Part shown: piece by piece, positions 23,801 to 34,500 of the stretch
How positions within the stretch are numbered: the first letter of the stretch is position 1
How the letters are laid out: every line of letters begins with the position of its first letter
IMG/VR virus record: IMGVR_UViG_3300021960_000109
Span: 1-50,512 of that record
Strand: one strand, 5' to 3'
Source of the DNA: a virus
Length of the DNA stretch: 50,512 nt
The notes under the pieces: model-generated
The model's input: the letters and a program-made list of their open reading frames with translations, nothing else
The model's database searches: none
What the model was told of the DNA's origin: nothing
Position numbers and translations under genes: made by a program

Positions 23801-26800
23801 TCCTTAGAAACTTTAATGGAAGCAGTTCATCGATCGTAGATGTAACAGAAAATACTATTTTAATTCCGGAACATTTCTTTGTAACAGGAGAAGAAGTTGA
23901 ATATTCTTATGATACAGAAAATGCAAGTCCTATTGGAATTGCGTCTACAAGTTTTGTTGGTGTTGGTACAACAAGTCTTCTTCCATCTTCCGTCTATGTT
24001 ATTAAAATTAATGATCAAAAGATAAAACTTGCAAGAACAGCAGAAGATGCTTTACAAACAATTCCAAATGCTTTAGATATTACAAGTGTTGGAGTGGGAA
24101 CATATCATACATTTACATGCAAAAAACAAAACTCTAAGTGTATTATTGCAATTGATAATTATATTCAATCTCCAATTGTTGCTACTTCGGTTACAACTGG
24201 ACTTACAACTCATATCGGACTTGTTGATGATATAATTAGATTCTCTGGAATAACATCATTCTTTGGCGGAGATCTCATTCAAATCGATAATGAGATTATG
24301 AAAATTAACACGGTGGGATTAGGGAGCACTAACTATATTCTTGTAGATCGTCCTTGGATGGGAACAGGATTATCAACACACTCCGAATATTCAGTAGTAA
24401 CTAAGGTTCAAGGTAATTATAATATAGTTGATAATACAATTAATTTTATAACAGCACCTCAAGGACCCATACCTATAAGTAGCATTACAAATGCTCCAGA
24501 TGAAAGAGATTGGACGGGTATAACCACTTTCTCAAAATTCCAAGGTAGAACTTTCTTAAGATCTGGTATTGAAAATAGTAATGCCGAATCATACAATTCT
24601 AACTATATTTTCGATGATATTTCACAATATTTTGATGCAACAACCAAAACGTTTACACTAAAATCAGATGAAACAAATGTAACTGGTTTTTCTACAAATA
24701 ACGCTGTCATACTCATAAACGGTATTTTCCAAGGACCAACTGGTCAACTTCCAGTTGCCGAAGATTATTCTTTAAGTGAAGGATCTGGTATTAGTAGCAT
24801 CACTTTCTCTGGTGCTGCAACTTCTGTCTCATATGATCCAAATAATGCAAGTATACCAGTAGGGGGTATTATCGTATCCGTAGGTTCAACTGAAGGATTT
24901 GGTTATCAACCTCTTGTTTCTGCAGGAGGAACTGCAGTTGTATCTATTGCAGGAACAATATCTTCTATTAGCATCGGCAATAGTGGATCTGGATATAGAG
25001 CTGGAATTCAAACAACAGTTAGAGTTGGCGTTACAACTGCAACAACTGGTGTTCCAAATATACAATTTATTGGTACAGCCGCAATAAGCGGAGGTAATAT
25101 TGTAAGTGTTGCAATAACAAATCCGGGCGTTGGATATACTTCATCAAATCCACCTTTAGTTATTTTTGATTCGCCATTATCTTATTCTGACATACCACTA
25201 ATTTATAGTTCATCATCTCCCGCAGGATTTGGTACTCAGGCAACAGTCGATATTGTCGTTGGACAAGGTTCTAGTGTAATTGATTTTGAAATCAAAAACT
25301 CTGGTTATAATTATGGACAACAACAAGTCTTAACTATCGCTACGGGTGGATTGGCAGGAATACCAACAGATTTAACAAAACCATTTAAAGAATTTCAAAT
25401 TACAATCGATAAAACAATATCGGATGAATTTTCTGGATGGCATTTGGGGCAATTGGAAGTTCTAGATAAAATTGAAAATCAATTTGACGGAGTTACAAGA
25501 TCTTTTAATATTTCTGTAAATTCTTCTCCAGTTACTATAAGAGCAGCAAAAGGTTCAAATATTGATGTCCAAGCAACTTTACTTGTATTCTTAAATGATG
25601 TCTTACAAGTTCCAGGAGAGGGTTATACATTTAATGGAGGGAGCGTAATTACATTTGCCGAAGCTCCAAGAGCAACATCAGCTGATGGCTCTGTTATTGG
25701 TGATAAATGCAAAATTCTTTTCTATAAAGGAAGTGGGGACGTTGATGTAATTTTCCGCGATGTTTTAGAAACAGTTAAACCAGGAGATAATCTAACAATC
25801 AAAGGGCAAGATGAAAGATTAGTTACTTCAGTGGTTTCCTCAAGTACTGTTGAAACTAATCCTTATAATGGAGAAGGAATCGATTCAAATCCTTCAAATC
25901 AAAGAGTTGTTGAATGGTGCAAGCAAACTTCCGACAAGATTATCAATGGACAAATTGTAAGTAAAGCAAGAGTATTAAATGCAGCACTCGTAAATCCAAC
26001 TACATACATAATTCAACCTGTTGGTGTTGGTTCTACAATTGCTTATGTTGAAAGTGTAAGGACATTCTTTAATTCTGAGAAAGAAAACAACACTGTTCTC
26101 AATACACAAAATATTGTATTGACTTCTCAAGATTCAATTGTTGGAGCTTCAGCAACTGCTGTTGTTTCTGTTGCAGGAACAATTACTTCAATTTCCATCT
26201 CCGATGGTGGTGTTGGATATACAACTGCACCAGCAGTAATCATTGCAAATCCTGTTGGATATGGAACAACTGCAAGAGCAACTGCAACTGCAACTCTTAC
26301 TGGCGATGCAGTTTCTTCAATCACAGTTTCTACACCTGGAACTGCATATACAACTACAAATCCACCAGTTGTTCTGATTGAAATTCCACAAACCATTTAT
26401 GAAAATAACACTTCAGACTCTTACACTGGTGATTTTGGCACTATCGTTGGTGTGACTTCTACATCAGTTGGCGTTGCTTCTACTGGATTTGTTCTTGATT
26501 TGTTTATTCCAATTGATTCCTATTTGAGAGATACTTCTATTGTCAGCACTGCTACTACTATTAGTGGTATTCAAACTGGAGATTATTTCGTTGTTAAAAA
26601 TAGTAATGTTGGAAGTGGAGTTACTTCCCTCTATCAAGACAATACTGTCTTAGGCATTACCACACAATTCTTGGATTGTGTCTATGAGGTGGCTTCTGTT
26701 TCCACTGCAACAACGTCTGTCGCTGGTGTTGGATTGACTTATATTAGAAGGGTAACCATTAGTGTTAGTGATTTGGGCGACATTTCTGGAATTGGAGCAA

Positions 26801-26958
26801 CTGAATTCTATGGAGAATATTCATGGGGAATGGTTGATTTGGGAGTCAGAACTTCTCCACAAACATTTAATGCATATACTTTGAATGGTTCTGCTGGAAT
26901 TTCAACATCATCAACTTTGACTAGAGCACAACCTCTGAAATTATCCAATTATACTTAA
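14884..26958 (+). CDS. Giant gp7-like baseplate wedge protein with YHYH domain, 4024 aa
   Basis: A single unbroken 4024-codon frame. Residues about 24-230 resemble the C-terminal part of T4 gp7: FVREDFPLIAEFLKQYY and, near 200, KDFYQTKGTDESFKILFGAL, comparable with the STKGIEASYKFLFKVLY stretch of gp7. About 1250-1345 is a YHYH-type domain (WAYDGNPIYGPYGF, LDEHNGRFCKTPDFPNGVYA). Many GxGYTxxP units recur (around 790, 1070-1165, 1442, 2098, 3366-3415, 3774-3820). A VIHDGT module occurs twice (2697-2796, 2832-2926), and a DDEI-type module near 72-130 and 3110-3172. It is about four times the size of T4 gp7, probably adding peripheral baseplate or fibre mass. Place between gp6 and gp8 fits gp7. 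Confidence 0.8.
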   Translation: MISTDLKRVQIQDVIEHQLPSFVREDFPLIAEFLKQYYISQEYLGASVDLIQNIDEYLKLESLTNTTDSTLLTSAISFNDTTINVKFDLANNVLGTYGFPEKYGLIKIDDEIILYTNKTTNSFTGCIRGFSGVTSYTKLDVSDNLTFSTSEIAEHTKDTKIVNLSNLLLKEFLTKIKYQFTPGFENRDFDSDVNERLFISRAKDFYQTKGTDESFKILFGALYGEKVEIIKPRDYLFKPSDAQYRVTKDIVVDVLSGNPLQLLNKTIFQDAYPKYGIEKAYAPVTDVEKLFYDGKEYYKLSVDFDYSKDITFNGSIFGDFSVHPKTKVITTVSAGSSIIDVDSTVGFPKSGELVVKYSSGSSGIVSYTSKSINQFFGTSNIISNIDLTEDVRLNVYSYGYVGVGTTSRVDFRIGSVLSNLKFDDQTYYYSKNDTATIKSLGITTSSPKTDSWIYNLATKYDVKSLLLIDTSSFTYRVSTYTRNNFNIGDKLTIIDSALTSKDCSVNGITDEFTFSISGQGYLNTNQIGFKVQRKISKPQLSSLLSNYSYITNYTSNIQNTYVKFNQDVLVAASSIPTYNNQPLNFYDRKIVLNGNYTGSVFTVPNITDHGYYTGDAVYYKPFTKLVDVDGTPIEVVSKFDNITEGVYYIKRLQNTNQFKLASSQANLYNEKFISVSGIVTSNTLEYVDFNNKTLQHQQLLREIKAPNNESGYYLTDPGKTGILINGVEILNYKSEDTVYYGSLNNVVVSSKGNDYDVINPPILSIKDKVGTGATGTCAVKGYLQKIDIINPGFDYVTKPIVTITGGNGYGAKAEVNTIFVNHSISFNATLESAFVNLTNNTIGFSTYHKFRNAEKVVYKTDGQTAVTGIVTDSFYYVQTVDASTIKLYQKETDAISGINTVSLTGYGVGVHRIQAFNKKQIVSNISVVDSGSNYENKKRIANSSGINTAANQINIENHQYNSGEIVLYSYDQTSISGLSSSTPYVVTKVDENNFKLSSVGVGSITKLFYFNNKQYLDLESSGSGNHIFNYEPISVSVIGEIGVSTFTGQDFSAKIQPVFRGSIESVQVTNSGVGYGVTDILNYNRQPIFTLLSGSSAQLLPIVNNGQIIEVLVTNQGKEYNSPPELIVSGSGKYAKLIPIISDGKIKSVKIDSPGIGYDDKTVVTVVPSGNGAAFNADIQKWTINLFQKYLNIISDDDGILTKATNEEFGVQYSHLYAPRKLRESIYGKGEDNQIKYGVFDLQKTLNGEEISSAYHSPIIGWAYDGNPIYGPYGFSSKTGEGIRAMKSGYTPVTRLNRPPFTQGFFVEDYEFTNSGDLDEHNGRFCKTPDFPNGVYAYFATINSERTETSSSFNKYRIPVFPYLIGNTFKSKPNSFNFDIESNQISYDLNSSSWFRNTTPYSLTESASSYDFLFQPNKIKLQTVNINETSKGGIDKIGIVTGGIGYKVNDAIIFEKQQYAQQPKARVSKILGKSVTNVSVSSTTISQLEIIPFDSNGSYVAFATSPHNLSNNNLISLSGFNTAVNYLQSSFNIGVRTERLILNTGVGTDGVTGIATYFSVSGNLRIDNPLAIRENDIITVGTEKLKVLGVDELNSRIRVLRSQENTVSSAHTASTILYENPRKFTFSSLPENKVTFEINKEIYFNPNESVGLGSLSGVGVGTTIFFSNPGAGITQIFIPTQSIYIPKHNLNTGDSLTYRNNGGSSIIVSTDGVSGFALSDFSTVYVGKISNDLIGISTYKVGIGSTGTFVGIASTTSNSGLLYFTGIGTGVYHSFKTAKQNVVTAEANKNTVTVATASTHGLILNDTVDIQINCGITTTVVVKYDDYNRRIIFNPKSFVASDVNIIDSTITIANHGFNSGDKVIYTSPSPSGGLVNEKIYYVFRFSNDKIKLCNERYQSIQFNPETISITSASSGTLSSINPSIRAYKNNTLRFDLSDSSLSSLSGSTLYSAFDFNLYSDSEFRNVFDSSEKTRFFEVSKVGQIGITTNAALVLNITDSLPKILYYKFSPINSQFVSQVKKEIFIDTEITNANQVEIADSLYNGSFTVVGVGTTTTFTYNLKNTPEKNSYDLSEANIKYITNSSSADGEIADIDITYSGKGYQNIVGISTINSTSGIGAILEPSSTSIGKIVSNQIDDIGFDFPTDKTLRPVCNLPEILLMEPLSSFNEIGITSAGKNYTIAPKLVVIDGYTGKVVDDVDLSYKIGDTKVKILKNTFGIYDTTPKIIPTNNQNGIGINNISYNTTTKEVSVGLNTGFSDSFPFSVGDKVLIENISVGIATTGIGYNSADYGYSLFTLTKVPSGASALGGSVGVVTYSLDGLLKEGTIPGNYDSLRSSGRIIAEKDFPVFDIKLKKNNFILGETVISGNNVGQVESWDNEIELLKVSTTKDFRVDDIVVGQTSRTQGAIKSKIDFNAEIEIGSSSIVKKGWNRETGFLNYNTERISDNNYYQNFSYSLKSKVPFETWNDSVSSLNHTAGFLKFSDLVIESADKNFKGVSSSYRGGTIDIVVDVYGEADLNCYSNFDLVTENSLSAGGSIISDEIYFGSKVLTDYFESFGNRVLIIDDISTQFNSTPRSTKYSIVDKFNSEHKVKKYFTYVRDKRFTGESQFLIVSLLQNGGFGYLNQYGRVESQLDLGSFDFSISGTEGQLEFYPTKYAVNNYNISFASFDIHSSAAGIGSTTLGDVVDIRSSKANVSVATTTTIVSFASTYRTSKILVEIRGNNGEFEFDEMNVIHDGTTVEFLDYGQLTNHSLNPFGASGLGTYNAYISGGNVKIDFTPNVGIAATVDAITVSIASTLSTGIGTQYLGFDSENIAFIDSSYVSIAASTSPTENVIARYSNVIPNDHKCSYYLISVEDTTNNRYEMSEVIVLDDGTDAYITEYGNLITHSGLGTVGAAVSSSYTNLYYTPVPNIDAQIRVFQTSLQLVDLEDSTSTEIELNNALISAGYGFYRGTETDVKRAFDLKHKQRPIFLRNFNGSSSSIVDVTENTILIPEHFFVTGEEVEYSYDTENASPIGIASTSFVGVGTTSLLPSSVYVIKINDQKIKLARTAEDALQTIPNALDITSVGVGTYHTFTCKKQNSKCIIAIDNYIQSPIVATSVTTGLTTHIGLVDDIIRFSGITSFFGGDLIQIDNEIMKINTVGLGSTNYILVDRPWMGTGLSTHSEYSVVTKVQGNYNIVDNTINFITAPQGPIPISSITNAPDERDWTGITTFSKFQGRTFLRSGIENSNAESYNSNYIFDDISQYFDATTKTFTLKSDETNVTGFSTNNAVILINGIFQGPTGQLPVAEDYSLSEGSGISSITFSGAATSVSYDPNNASIPVGGIIVSVGSTEGFGYQPLVSAGGTAVVSIAGTISSISIGNSGSGYRAGIQTTVRVGVTTATTGVPNIQFIGTAAISGGNIVSVAITNPGVGYTSSNPPLVIFDSPLSYSDIPLIYSSSSPAGFGTQATVDIVVGQGSSVIDFEIKNSGYNYGQQQVLTIATGGLAGIPTDLTKPFKEFQITIDKTISDEFSGWHLGQLEVLDKIENQFDGVTRSFNISVNSSPVTIRAAKGSNIDVQATLLVFLNDVLQVPGEGYTFNGGSVITFAEAPRATSADGSVIGDKCKILFYKGSGDVDVIFRDVLETVKPGDNLTIKGQDERLVTSVVSSSTVETNPYNGEGIDSNPSNQRVVEWCKQTSDKIINGQIVSKARVLNAALVNPTTYIIQPVGVGSTIAYVESVRTFFNSEKENNTVLNTQNIVLTSQDSIVGASATAVVSVAGTITSISISDGGVGYTTAPAVIIANPVGYGTTARATATATLTGDAVSSITVSTPGTAYTTTNPPVVLIEIPQTIYENNTSDSYTGDFGTIVGVTSTSVGVASTGFVLDLFIPIDSYLRDTSIVSTATTISGIQTGDYFVVKNSNVGSGVTSLYQDNTVLGITTQFLDCVYEVASVSTATTSVAGVGLTYIRRVTISVSDLGDISGIGATEFYGEYSWGMVDLGVRTSPQTFNAYTLNGSAGISTSSTLTRAQPLKLSNYT

Positions 26959-26965
26959 ATAAATA
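26956..26965 (+). promoter_or_regulatory. Candidate late promoter ahead of gp8
   Basis: TAAATAAATA spans the stop of the giant gene and ends 18 bases before the gp8 ATG, the same geometry as at gp25 and gp13. Confidence 0.55.
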
Positions 26966-26983
26966 GATAAAAAACACCGTCAA

Positions 26984-28534
26984 ATGTCAGCAATTATAAC
27001 TGATCAACTTCGTATACTAAATGCAAAAGAATTTGTTGCTAGTGTGGCTTCCACTAGCAACTCATATTACACTTTTGTTGGACTCCCAAATGCAACTGAA
27101 GTAAGTTCTACGTGGGATACTAGTCCACCAGATCCTAGAGATAACTTTGATGAAGAGAACAATTATTGGGACACAATGATTGCTTTGAAGAAAATTTCTT
27201 CATCAGATGCAAAACAAGTTGTTAGAAAAGTAACTTGGCAATCTGGAGTGACTTATGATATGTACAGACATGATATCAATCCAAATAATCCATCAAAACC
27301 TTCGAATGCTATTAGTTTATATGATGCAAATTATTATGTAGTTAATTCTGATTATAGAGTTTATATTTGCCTTCAAAATGGAACTAATCCAGAAAATCCC
27401 TCCGGAAGAGCATCTTTAGATGAACCAACTTTTACTGATTTAGAACCAAGAGAAGCTGGAACGAGTGGCGATGGGTATGTCTGGAAATATCTTTATACAA
27501 TTAAACCAAGTGATATTATAAAATTTGATTCTACAAATTTTATGCCAGTTCCAACAAATTGGGACACCAGCACCGATAACGCTGCAGTGAGAGATAATGC
27601 AGCAACTAGCGGACAATTAAAAATTGTTACTATCACAAATAGAGGTGTTGGACTAGGAACAGCAAATAGAACATACACAAGAGTTCCAATTAAGGGTGAT
27701 GGAACTGGAGCAGAAGCAACAGTAGTAATAAACAATAATTCAAAGGTAGAGTCCGTAACTATTTCCTCTGGTGGTTCTGGATATACATTTGGAACACTAG
27801 ATCTTGCTTCCGGAAATGTTCCAACTGGATCAACAAATCCAGTATTTAATATCATTATTCCACCTCAGGGTGGACACGGAGCTGACATTTATAGAGAACT
27901 TGGTGCAAGAAATGCTCTAGTATATTCTAGAATTGAGAATGATTCCGAAAATCCAGATTTTATAACAGGTAATCAAATTTCAAGGATTGGTATTGTTCAA
28001 AATCCAAAAGCATATGATTCATTGCAAAATTTAGATTTAGATAAAGCAAGTGCAGTTTATGCTTTAAAACTTACTGGCGTTGGATATAGTTCTGCGACTT
28101 TTACGTCCGATTCTTTCATTACTCAAACAATTGGTGTTGGTTCTACTGCGGTAGGTAGAGTTATTTCATACGATCAAACTACAGGTGTTCTAAAATATTG
28201 GCAAGATAGAACAACTGCTGGATTTAATACGAATGGAACCCAAAATACTTCTCCAGTTTATGGATTTAAATTAAATAGATTTACTGCAGATCCAAATGGA
28301 GGATCAGTAAATATTTTGGGAGGTTCTACTACACTAGCTATTCAGACATCCTTTACAGGTATTTCAACTGTAATAAATAGTAGAACATACTACTTAGGTC
28401 AATCTTTCGCCAAGGGTGTGTCTCAACCAGAAGTTAAAAAATATTCTGGAAATATTATTTACGTTGACAATAGACCTTCAATTACTAGATCAACCAGTCA
28501 AAAAGAAGATATTAAAGTCATTTTGCAGTTCTAA
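26984..28534 (+). CDS. gp8: Baseplate wedge subunit gp8 (cyanophage type)
   Basis: The 516-residue product carries the cyanophage gp8 start (MSAIITDQLRILNAKEFVAS) and core segments YYTFVGLPNATEV, WQSGVTYDMYRHDI and GTSGDGYVWKYLYTIKPSDI. T4 gp8 is 334 residues; the extra length includes a GYT-type module at about 217-290 (VTISSGGSGYTFGTL). gp8 is a wedge protein on the baseplate periphery. It is 6 bases from the next gene. Confidence 0.88.
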   Translation: MSAIITDQLRILNAKEFVASVASTSNSYYTFVGLPNATEVSSTWDTSPPDPRDNFDEENNYWDTMIALKKISSSDAKQVVRKVTWQSGVTYDMYRHDINPNNPSKPSNAISLYDANYYVVNSDYRVYICLQNGTNPENPSGRASLDEPTFTDLEPREAGTSGDGYVWKYLYTIKPSDIIKFDSTNFMPVPTNWDTSTDNAAVRDNAATSGQLKIVTITNRGVGLGTANRTYTRVPIKGDGTGAEATVVINNNSKVESVTISSGGSGYTFGTLDLASGNVPTGSTNPVFNIIIPPQGGHGADIYRELGARNALVYSRIENDSENPDFITGNQISRIGIVQNPKAYDSLQNLDLDKASAVYALKLTGVGYSSATFTSDSFITQTIGVGSTAVGRVISYDQTTGVLKYWQDRTTAGFNTNGTQNTSPVYGFKLNRFTADPNGGSVNILGGSTTLAIQTSFTGISTVINSRTYYLGQSFAKGVSQPEVKKYSGNIIYVDNRPSITRSTSQKEDIKVILQF

Positions 28535-28540
28535 AGAATT

Positions 28541-31500
28541 ATGTCACAGGAAACAAATCTCAATGTAGCACCATATTTTGACGATTTTGATGCAAATAAT
28601 GACTATTATAAAGTTCTTTTTAAGCCAGGATATCCTGTTCAAGCTAGAGAATTAACAACTTTACAATCAATCCTTCAAAATCAAATTGAAAAGTTTGGGC
28701 AGCATTTCTTTAAAGAAGGTTCTAAAGTAATACCAGGAAATACTGCATACAGTGCATCATATTATGCAGTAGAACTTGAAAATAATTATCTTGGCGTTCC
28801 ACTATCAGATTATATTAATCAACTTATTGGAGCAAAAATAACTGGACTAACTTCCGGTGTTACTGCAGTAGTAAATAAGATAATCTTATCTAACGAGTCT
28901 GAAAGAGGGAACACAACATTATACGTTAGTTACTTGGGTTCTAATTCTCAAGATAATTCAAGTTTGCAATTTTCAGATGGGGAGCTTCTATCTTCAAATA
29001 TAACAATAAGTTCTGCAAATACAATCATTGCTTCTGGAGAAGCGTTTGCATCAACTGTAGCGACTGATGCAACTTCAACTGGATCCGCATTTTCAATTTC
29101 CAATGGAATTTATTTTGCCAAAGGACAATTCTTAAATGTTAATGATGAAACCATACTTCTCGATCAATATGGAAATAAACCAAGTTATAGAGTAGGACTC
29201 TTAATAACTGAAGAAATTGTTAATTCTTATGTTGATTCATCTTTAAATGATAACTCAAATGGTTTTAATAATTACTCAGCTCCAGGAGCAGATAGATTAA
29301 AAATAACAACATCACTATTCAAAAAAAGTCTAGATGATTTTGATGATAATAATTTTATTGAACTTGCAACTATAACTGATGGTGTAATAAGATCGCAGAA
29401 GAAAAATGCAGATTATAGTATTATAGAAGATGAACTTGCAAGAAGAACTTATTCAGAATCTGGAGATTATTATGTAACTCCATTTGATTTATCTGTTAAA
29501 GAGTCATTAAATAACAATCTTGGTAACAAAGGAATATTTAATGTAAATCAATTAACATATGGTGGTTCAGTTCCAGCGGAAGATTTAGCTCTATATCAAG
29601 TATCTCCAGGAAAAGCTTTTGTTAGAGGTTATGAAATTGAAACTATTAGTCCAACATTTTTGGATGTTCCAAAACCAAGAACAACAAAAACTTTAAAAAA
29701 TCAATCTATTAATTATAATACAGGTTCTACATTAAAACTCAATAGAGTTTATGGTTCACCAACCGTTGGAATTGGAAACACTTATGTTTTAAGTTTAAGA
29801 AATTCTAGAGTTGATGTCGATTCAATATCCAGTGTAGGAAAAGAAATCGGAGTTGGTAGAGTATATGACTTTAGATTAGACTCTGGATCATATAACTCAA
29901 ATAATCCACAATTAAATGAATGGAACATCTCTTTATATGACATTCAAACCGTAACTGAAATTTCTCTGAATGAGCCAATTACATTATCAACTCCAACTTT
30001 CATAAAAGGAAAATATAGCGGAGCTACAGCTTTTCTTAAAAATTCTGTTTCTGCTGGAACAGCATTAACTGTTTATGAAAAAACAGGAGAATTTTCTAAA
30101 AATGAACCATTTATTTTTAATGGTGTTGAAAATACTAGAATTGCAATTGCAATTACCTCTTATGGAATCTCAGATATAAAATCTGTCTATGGCATTGTTG
30201 GTTCTGCCGCTACTTTTACAGCAGATGTCATACAGTCAGATTTTCTTACAATTGGTGTAGCTACAATTAGTGCTTATAATGCAATTGGCATTAGCACAAT
30301 TACAAGTACTAATCCAACATTTCCAGGAAACATTAAGTCTGGTAATTTATTAAAATTCAGCAATCAAACATCATCAGATCCCGTTTTTGCATCTGTAGTC
30401 AGTGTTGGCACAACTCAAGTAACGATTTCTGGAGTAGCAACAGTTTTTGGCGTTTGCCAGGGAACACTTCCATCTACAACATTACAAGTTACTGATTTAA
30501 AAGTACTTACAACCGACTTAGAAACATCAACAGATAATTCATACTACACTGAATTACCAAAACCAAACATATCAGATGTAGATTTAACAGATGCATCTTT
30601 AACTATTAGAAAATCTTATACTGTTAATATTACTGATAATCAACTTTCAACAACCGTTCTCTCTGGAACAAATGAAACATTTTTACCATTTGATCCAGAA
30701 AGGTATTTGCTAATTAGATCTGATGGGGGAACAGAGGCACTTACATTAGATAAGTTCTCCCTAACGAATGGTTCGACTCAACTCCAAATTTATAACCTAG
30801 GTTCTAATGATACTGGTGCAACTCTAGTTACCACCCTTAGAAAAATTAAACCAAAAGCAAAGGTAAAGGTAAAGAATAGAGTTAATAGTTTAATAGTAGA
30901 TAAATCAAAATATGAATCTTCTGGAATAGGATCAACTACTCTAAATGACGGATTAACATCTGGCACTTACCCATATGGAACCAGAGTTCAAGATGAAAAT
31001 ATCTCTTTAAATGTTCCGGATATTATTCAAATTCATGCAGTTTATGAATCTCCAGACACATCAAGTCCATCAGCACCAACAGTTGTTTTTTCATCAATTA
31101 CTGGACCTACAGGAAAAACATCAGATATAATTATTGGAGAGATGTTCACTGGACAAACTAGTGGCGCTAGTGCTATTTGTGCAGAAAGATTGTCAGATTC
31201 GCAAATCTCATTTATCATAAAAAATAATATTAACTTTAAAGAGGGAGAAATTGTAGTATTTGAAGAGTCTAACATTCAAGCAGTCATTACTACTTTAAAC
31301 ACTCCAAGTTTCAACGTTTCTTCTAATTACACATACGATAACGGACAAAATGTGTCCTTCTATGATTATGGATTTATTACAAGAAAATCGGATGCTAAGG
31401 AACCAAGTAGAAAAATAAAAATTTATTTTTCAAATGGATATTATCAATCTTCAGATGATGGTGATATCACAACTGTAAATTCATATAATGGTTTTGATTA

Positions 31501-34500
31501 TGTAAGAGAAATTCAAACAGTAAATTCGACTAGAAATGCAGATATCATTGATATAAGACCCAGAGTTTCTGATTATACAGTTTCTTCAACAAATTTAAGA
31601 TCTCCATTAGAGTTTTATGGACGCACATTCACCTCTTCTGGAAATTCTGCGGCAAACATTTTATCTTCAAATGAATCAATAGTAACTAATTTTTCATTCT
31701 ATCTTGGAAGAATTGATAGGGTTTATCTAACAAAAGATGGAAAATTCCAAATTAAATATGGAACTCCATCAGAAAAACCAGAAAAACCAGTATCTGTAGA
31801 TGATGCTTTAGAAATTGCATCAATTTCACTCCCACCATATCTTTACAACATATCTCAAGCTTCATTGACTTTCTTGGAACACAAGAGATATAGAATGGTT
31901 GATATTAAACAACTTGAAAATAGAATAAAAACTCTTGAATATTACACTGCGCTTTCTCTATTAGAAACTAATACATCTAATTTATTCATTCCAGATTCAA
32001 CAGGAATTAACAGATTTAAATCTGGATTTTTCGTAGATAATTTTACATCTCTTCTTGCTCAAGAAAATTCTACGATATTTAAAAATAGTATTGATATCAA
32101 AAATAAGGAATTAAGACCTCAACATTATACTGACTCAATTGACTTAATACAAGGTCCTGTTACAAATGTAGATCCAAATAGAGATTTAGCTTTTGCTGCT
32201 CCAGAAGGGACTAATATTAAAAAGACGGGAGATGTTGTCACTCTTAATTATTCTGAAGTAGAGTGGCTGAAACAAACATTTGCCACAAGATCCGAGAGTG
32301 TAACTCCATTTTTAGTCAGTTTTTGGCAAGGTTCAGTTGAACTTACGCCAGCGTCTGATACATGGGTGGATACTGTAAGAGTAGAAGCTAAAATTATTAA
32401 TACAGAAGGTAATTTTGCAGAAACTCTTGCTTTAGCTTCTAGAACCCTTAATGTTGATCCTCAAACTGGACTTTCTCCAACAATTTGGAATGCTTGGGAA
32501 ACAACTTGGACTGGACAAGAAGTAGTTGAAAATACCGCAGATAGAACAGAAACTACAAATAGCGGTGGACGTTGGGGAGCAAGAGGACTCCGTGGTAATG
32601 GTAATTTAACTGGCGGAGAGTGGATTACTGAATCAACTACAACAGTATTTAAGGATACTTTAAGAGAAGTCAGAGACACTGGTGTACAAACTAGAACTGG
32701 AAATAGAACTATAGTTACTGAACAGTTTGATAATACTTCTGTCGGTGATAGAGTAGTAAGCAGAAACTTGATTTCATTTATGAGATCTAGAAACATTCAG
32801 TTTGTTGCTAAAAAGGTAAAACCATCAACTCAATTATATGCATTCTTTGATGGCGTAAATGTAACCAAATATTGTGTTCCAAAACTTCTTGAAATTAGTA
32901 TGTTATCTGGAGTTTTCCAAGTTGGCGAAACAGTTATAGGAAAATCCAGACCGACTGGAATCTTACCATTAGATTCTAGAAACATAGATCCAAAAATTAC
33001 GTTTAGGGTTGCACAATCTAATCACAAAGAAGGTGCATATAATAACCCATCAAATGTATTTTTAACTAATCCATATAACGCACAAACCTTACCATTAAGA
33101 TATTCCTCAACTTCTTCAGTATTGAATATTGATACATTCTCCTTATCAAATCAACCTGAAGGTGGATTTACTGGTTGGGTAGAACCTGATATGATTCTTG
33201 TTGGGCAAACTAGTGGAGCTCAAGCTATTATCTCTAATGTCAGATTAATTTCTGATATTTCTGCAACTTTAATTGGAAGTTTCTATATTCCTAATCCAAA
33301 CTCTTCAAGTAATCCAAGTTTTGAAACTGGAAATAAAGTATTTACTTTAACAAACAGTGCAATTAACGATCAAAATAATGCAACGACAATTGCTGAGGAA
33401 GGTTTTATATCTAGTGGAACTTTAGAAACAGTACAAGAAAATATCATTTCTATCAGAAATGCTAGAATTGAAAATAAACAAGAATTTGAAGAAAGAGCCA
33501 CTTCCAAAACTACGGGCACTCAAGTTATTTCAACACAAGCAATTTCTTCTTCTTCAAGAACAAATGTAGATATTGTTTGGTATGATCCTCTTGCACAATC
33601 ATTCTTAGTTGAGGATGAAACTGGAGTATTTTTAACGAAGTGTGAGGTTTTCTTCAGTTCTAAAGATGATCTTGATATACCAGTAACTTTCCAACTTAGA
33701 ACGATGCAGGGTGGATTCCCAACACAAAAGGTAATCCCATTCTCAGAAGTTATTTTGAATCCATCCGACGTGAATGTCTCTGCAGATGGATCAGTTTCAA
33801 CTACTTTTAATTTCAAAGCACCAGTCTATCTTGAGGGTGGAACGGAGTATTGTATATGTTTAGCTTCTCTATCCACAAAATATAGTGTTTATGTTTCAAG
33901 GATTGGAGAGACTGATTTAATTACACAAACATTTATTTCAAACCAACCTTATCTGGGTTCACTATTTAAGTCACAAAATGCATCTACTTGGGAACCAAGT
34001 CAATGGGAAGATTTGAAATTTACTTTATATAGAGCAGAGTTTGTTCCTAATGGTTCCATAGAGTTTTATAGTCCAGAACTCTCAGAAGGAAATAATCAAA
34101 TTCCAGTTTTAATGCCAGATTCATTGAATCTAAATTCAAGAAAAATTAGAGTTGGACTAGGCTCAACTCTACAAGATTCTGGATTGACATTAGGTAACAC
34201 AATTTTACAACAAGGAACGAATGCAACAGGAAATTATGTTGGAAATGCTGGAATTGCTACAGGAACTTTAAACATTATTAATGCTGGTATTGGATATACT
34301 CCATCTTCTGGAACTTTCCAATTTAATGGAGTACCACTTACAAACATAACTGGAAATGGTAAAAATGCGAAAGCAAATATTACTATTGAAAATGGAGTGG
34401 CAATAGCTGCAACAATTTCAGAATCTGGACCTGGGTATTCTGTCGGTGACGTTTTGGGTATAGGAACTATTGGCGCTAATTCTCTAGGGTTGAACGCCAG

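Noticed and set aside
24899-25087. Alternate-frame Leu/Gln-rich frame inside the giant gene
   Set aside because: Its skewed composition comes from repeated codons in the true frame; there is no ribosome site and no homology recognised.
14884-26958. Assembly fusion making the 4024-residue frame
   Set aside because: The frame has no stop, codon use is uniform, and module types recur along it and in neighbours, so a true giant gene is the simpler reading; long reads would confirm.
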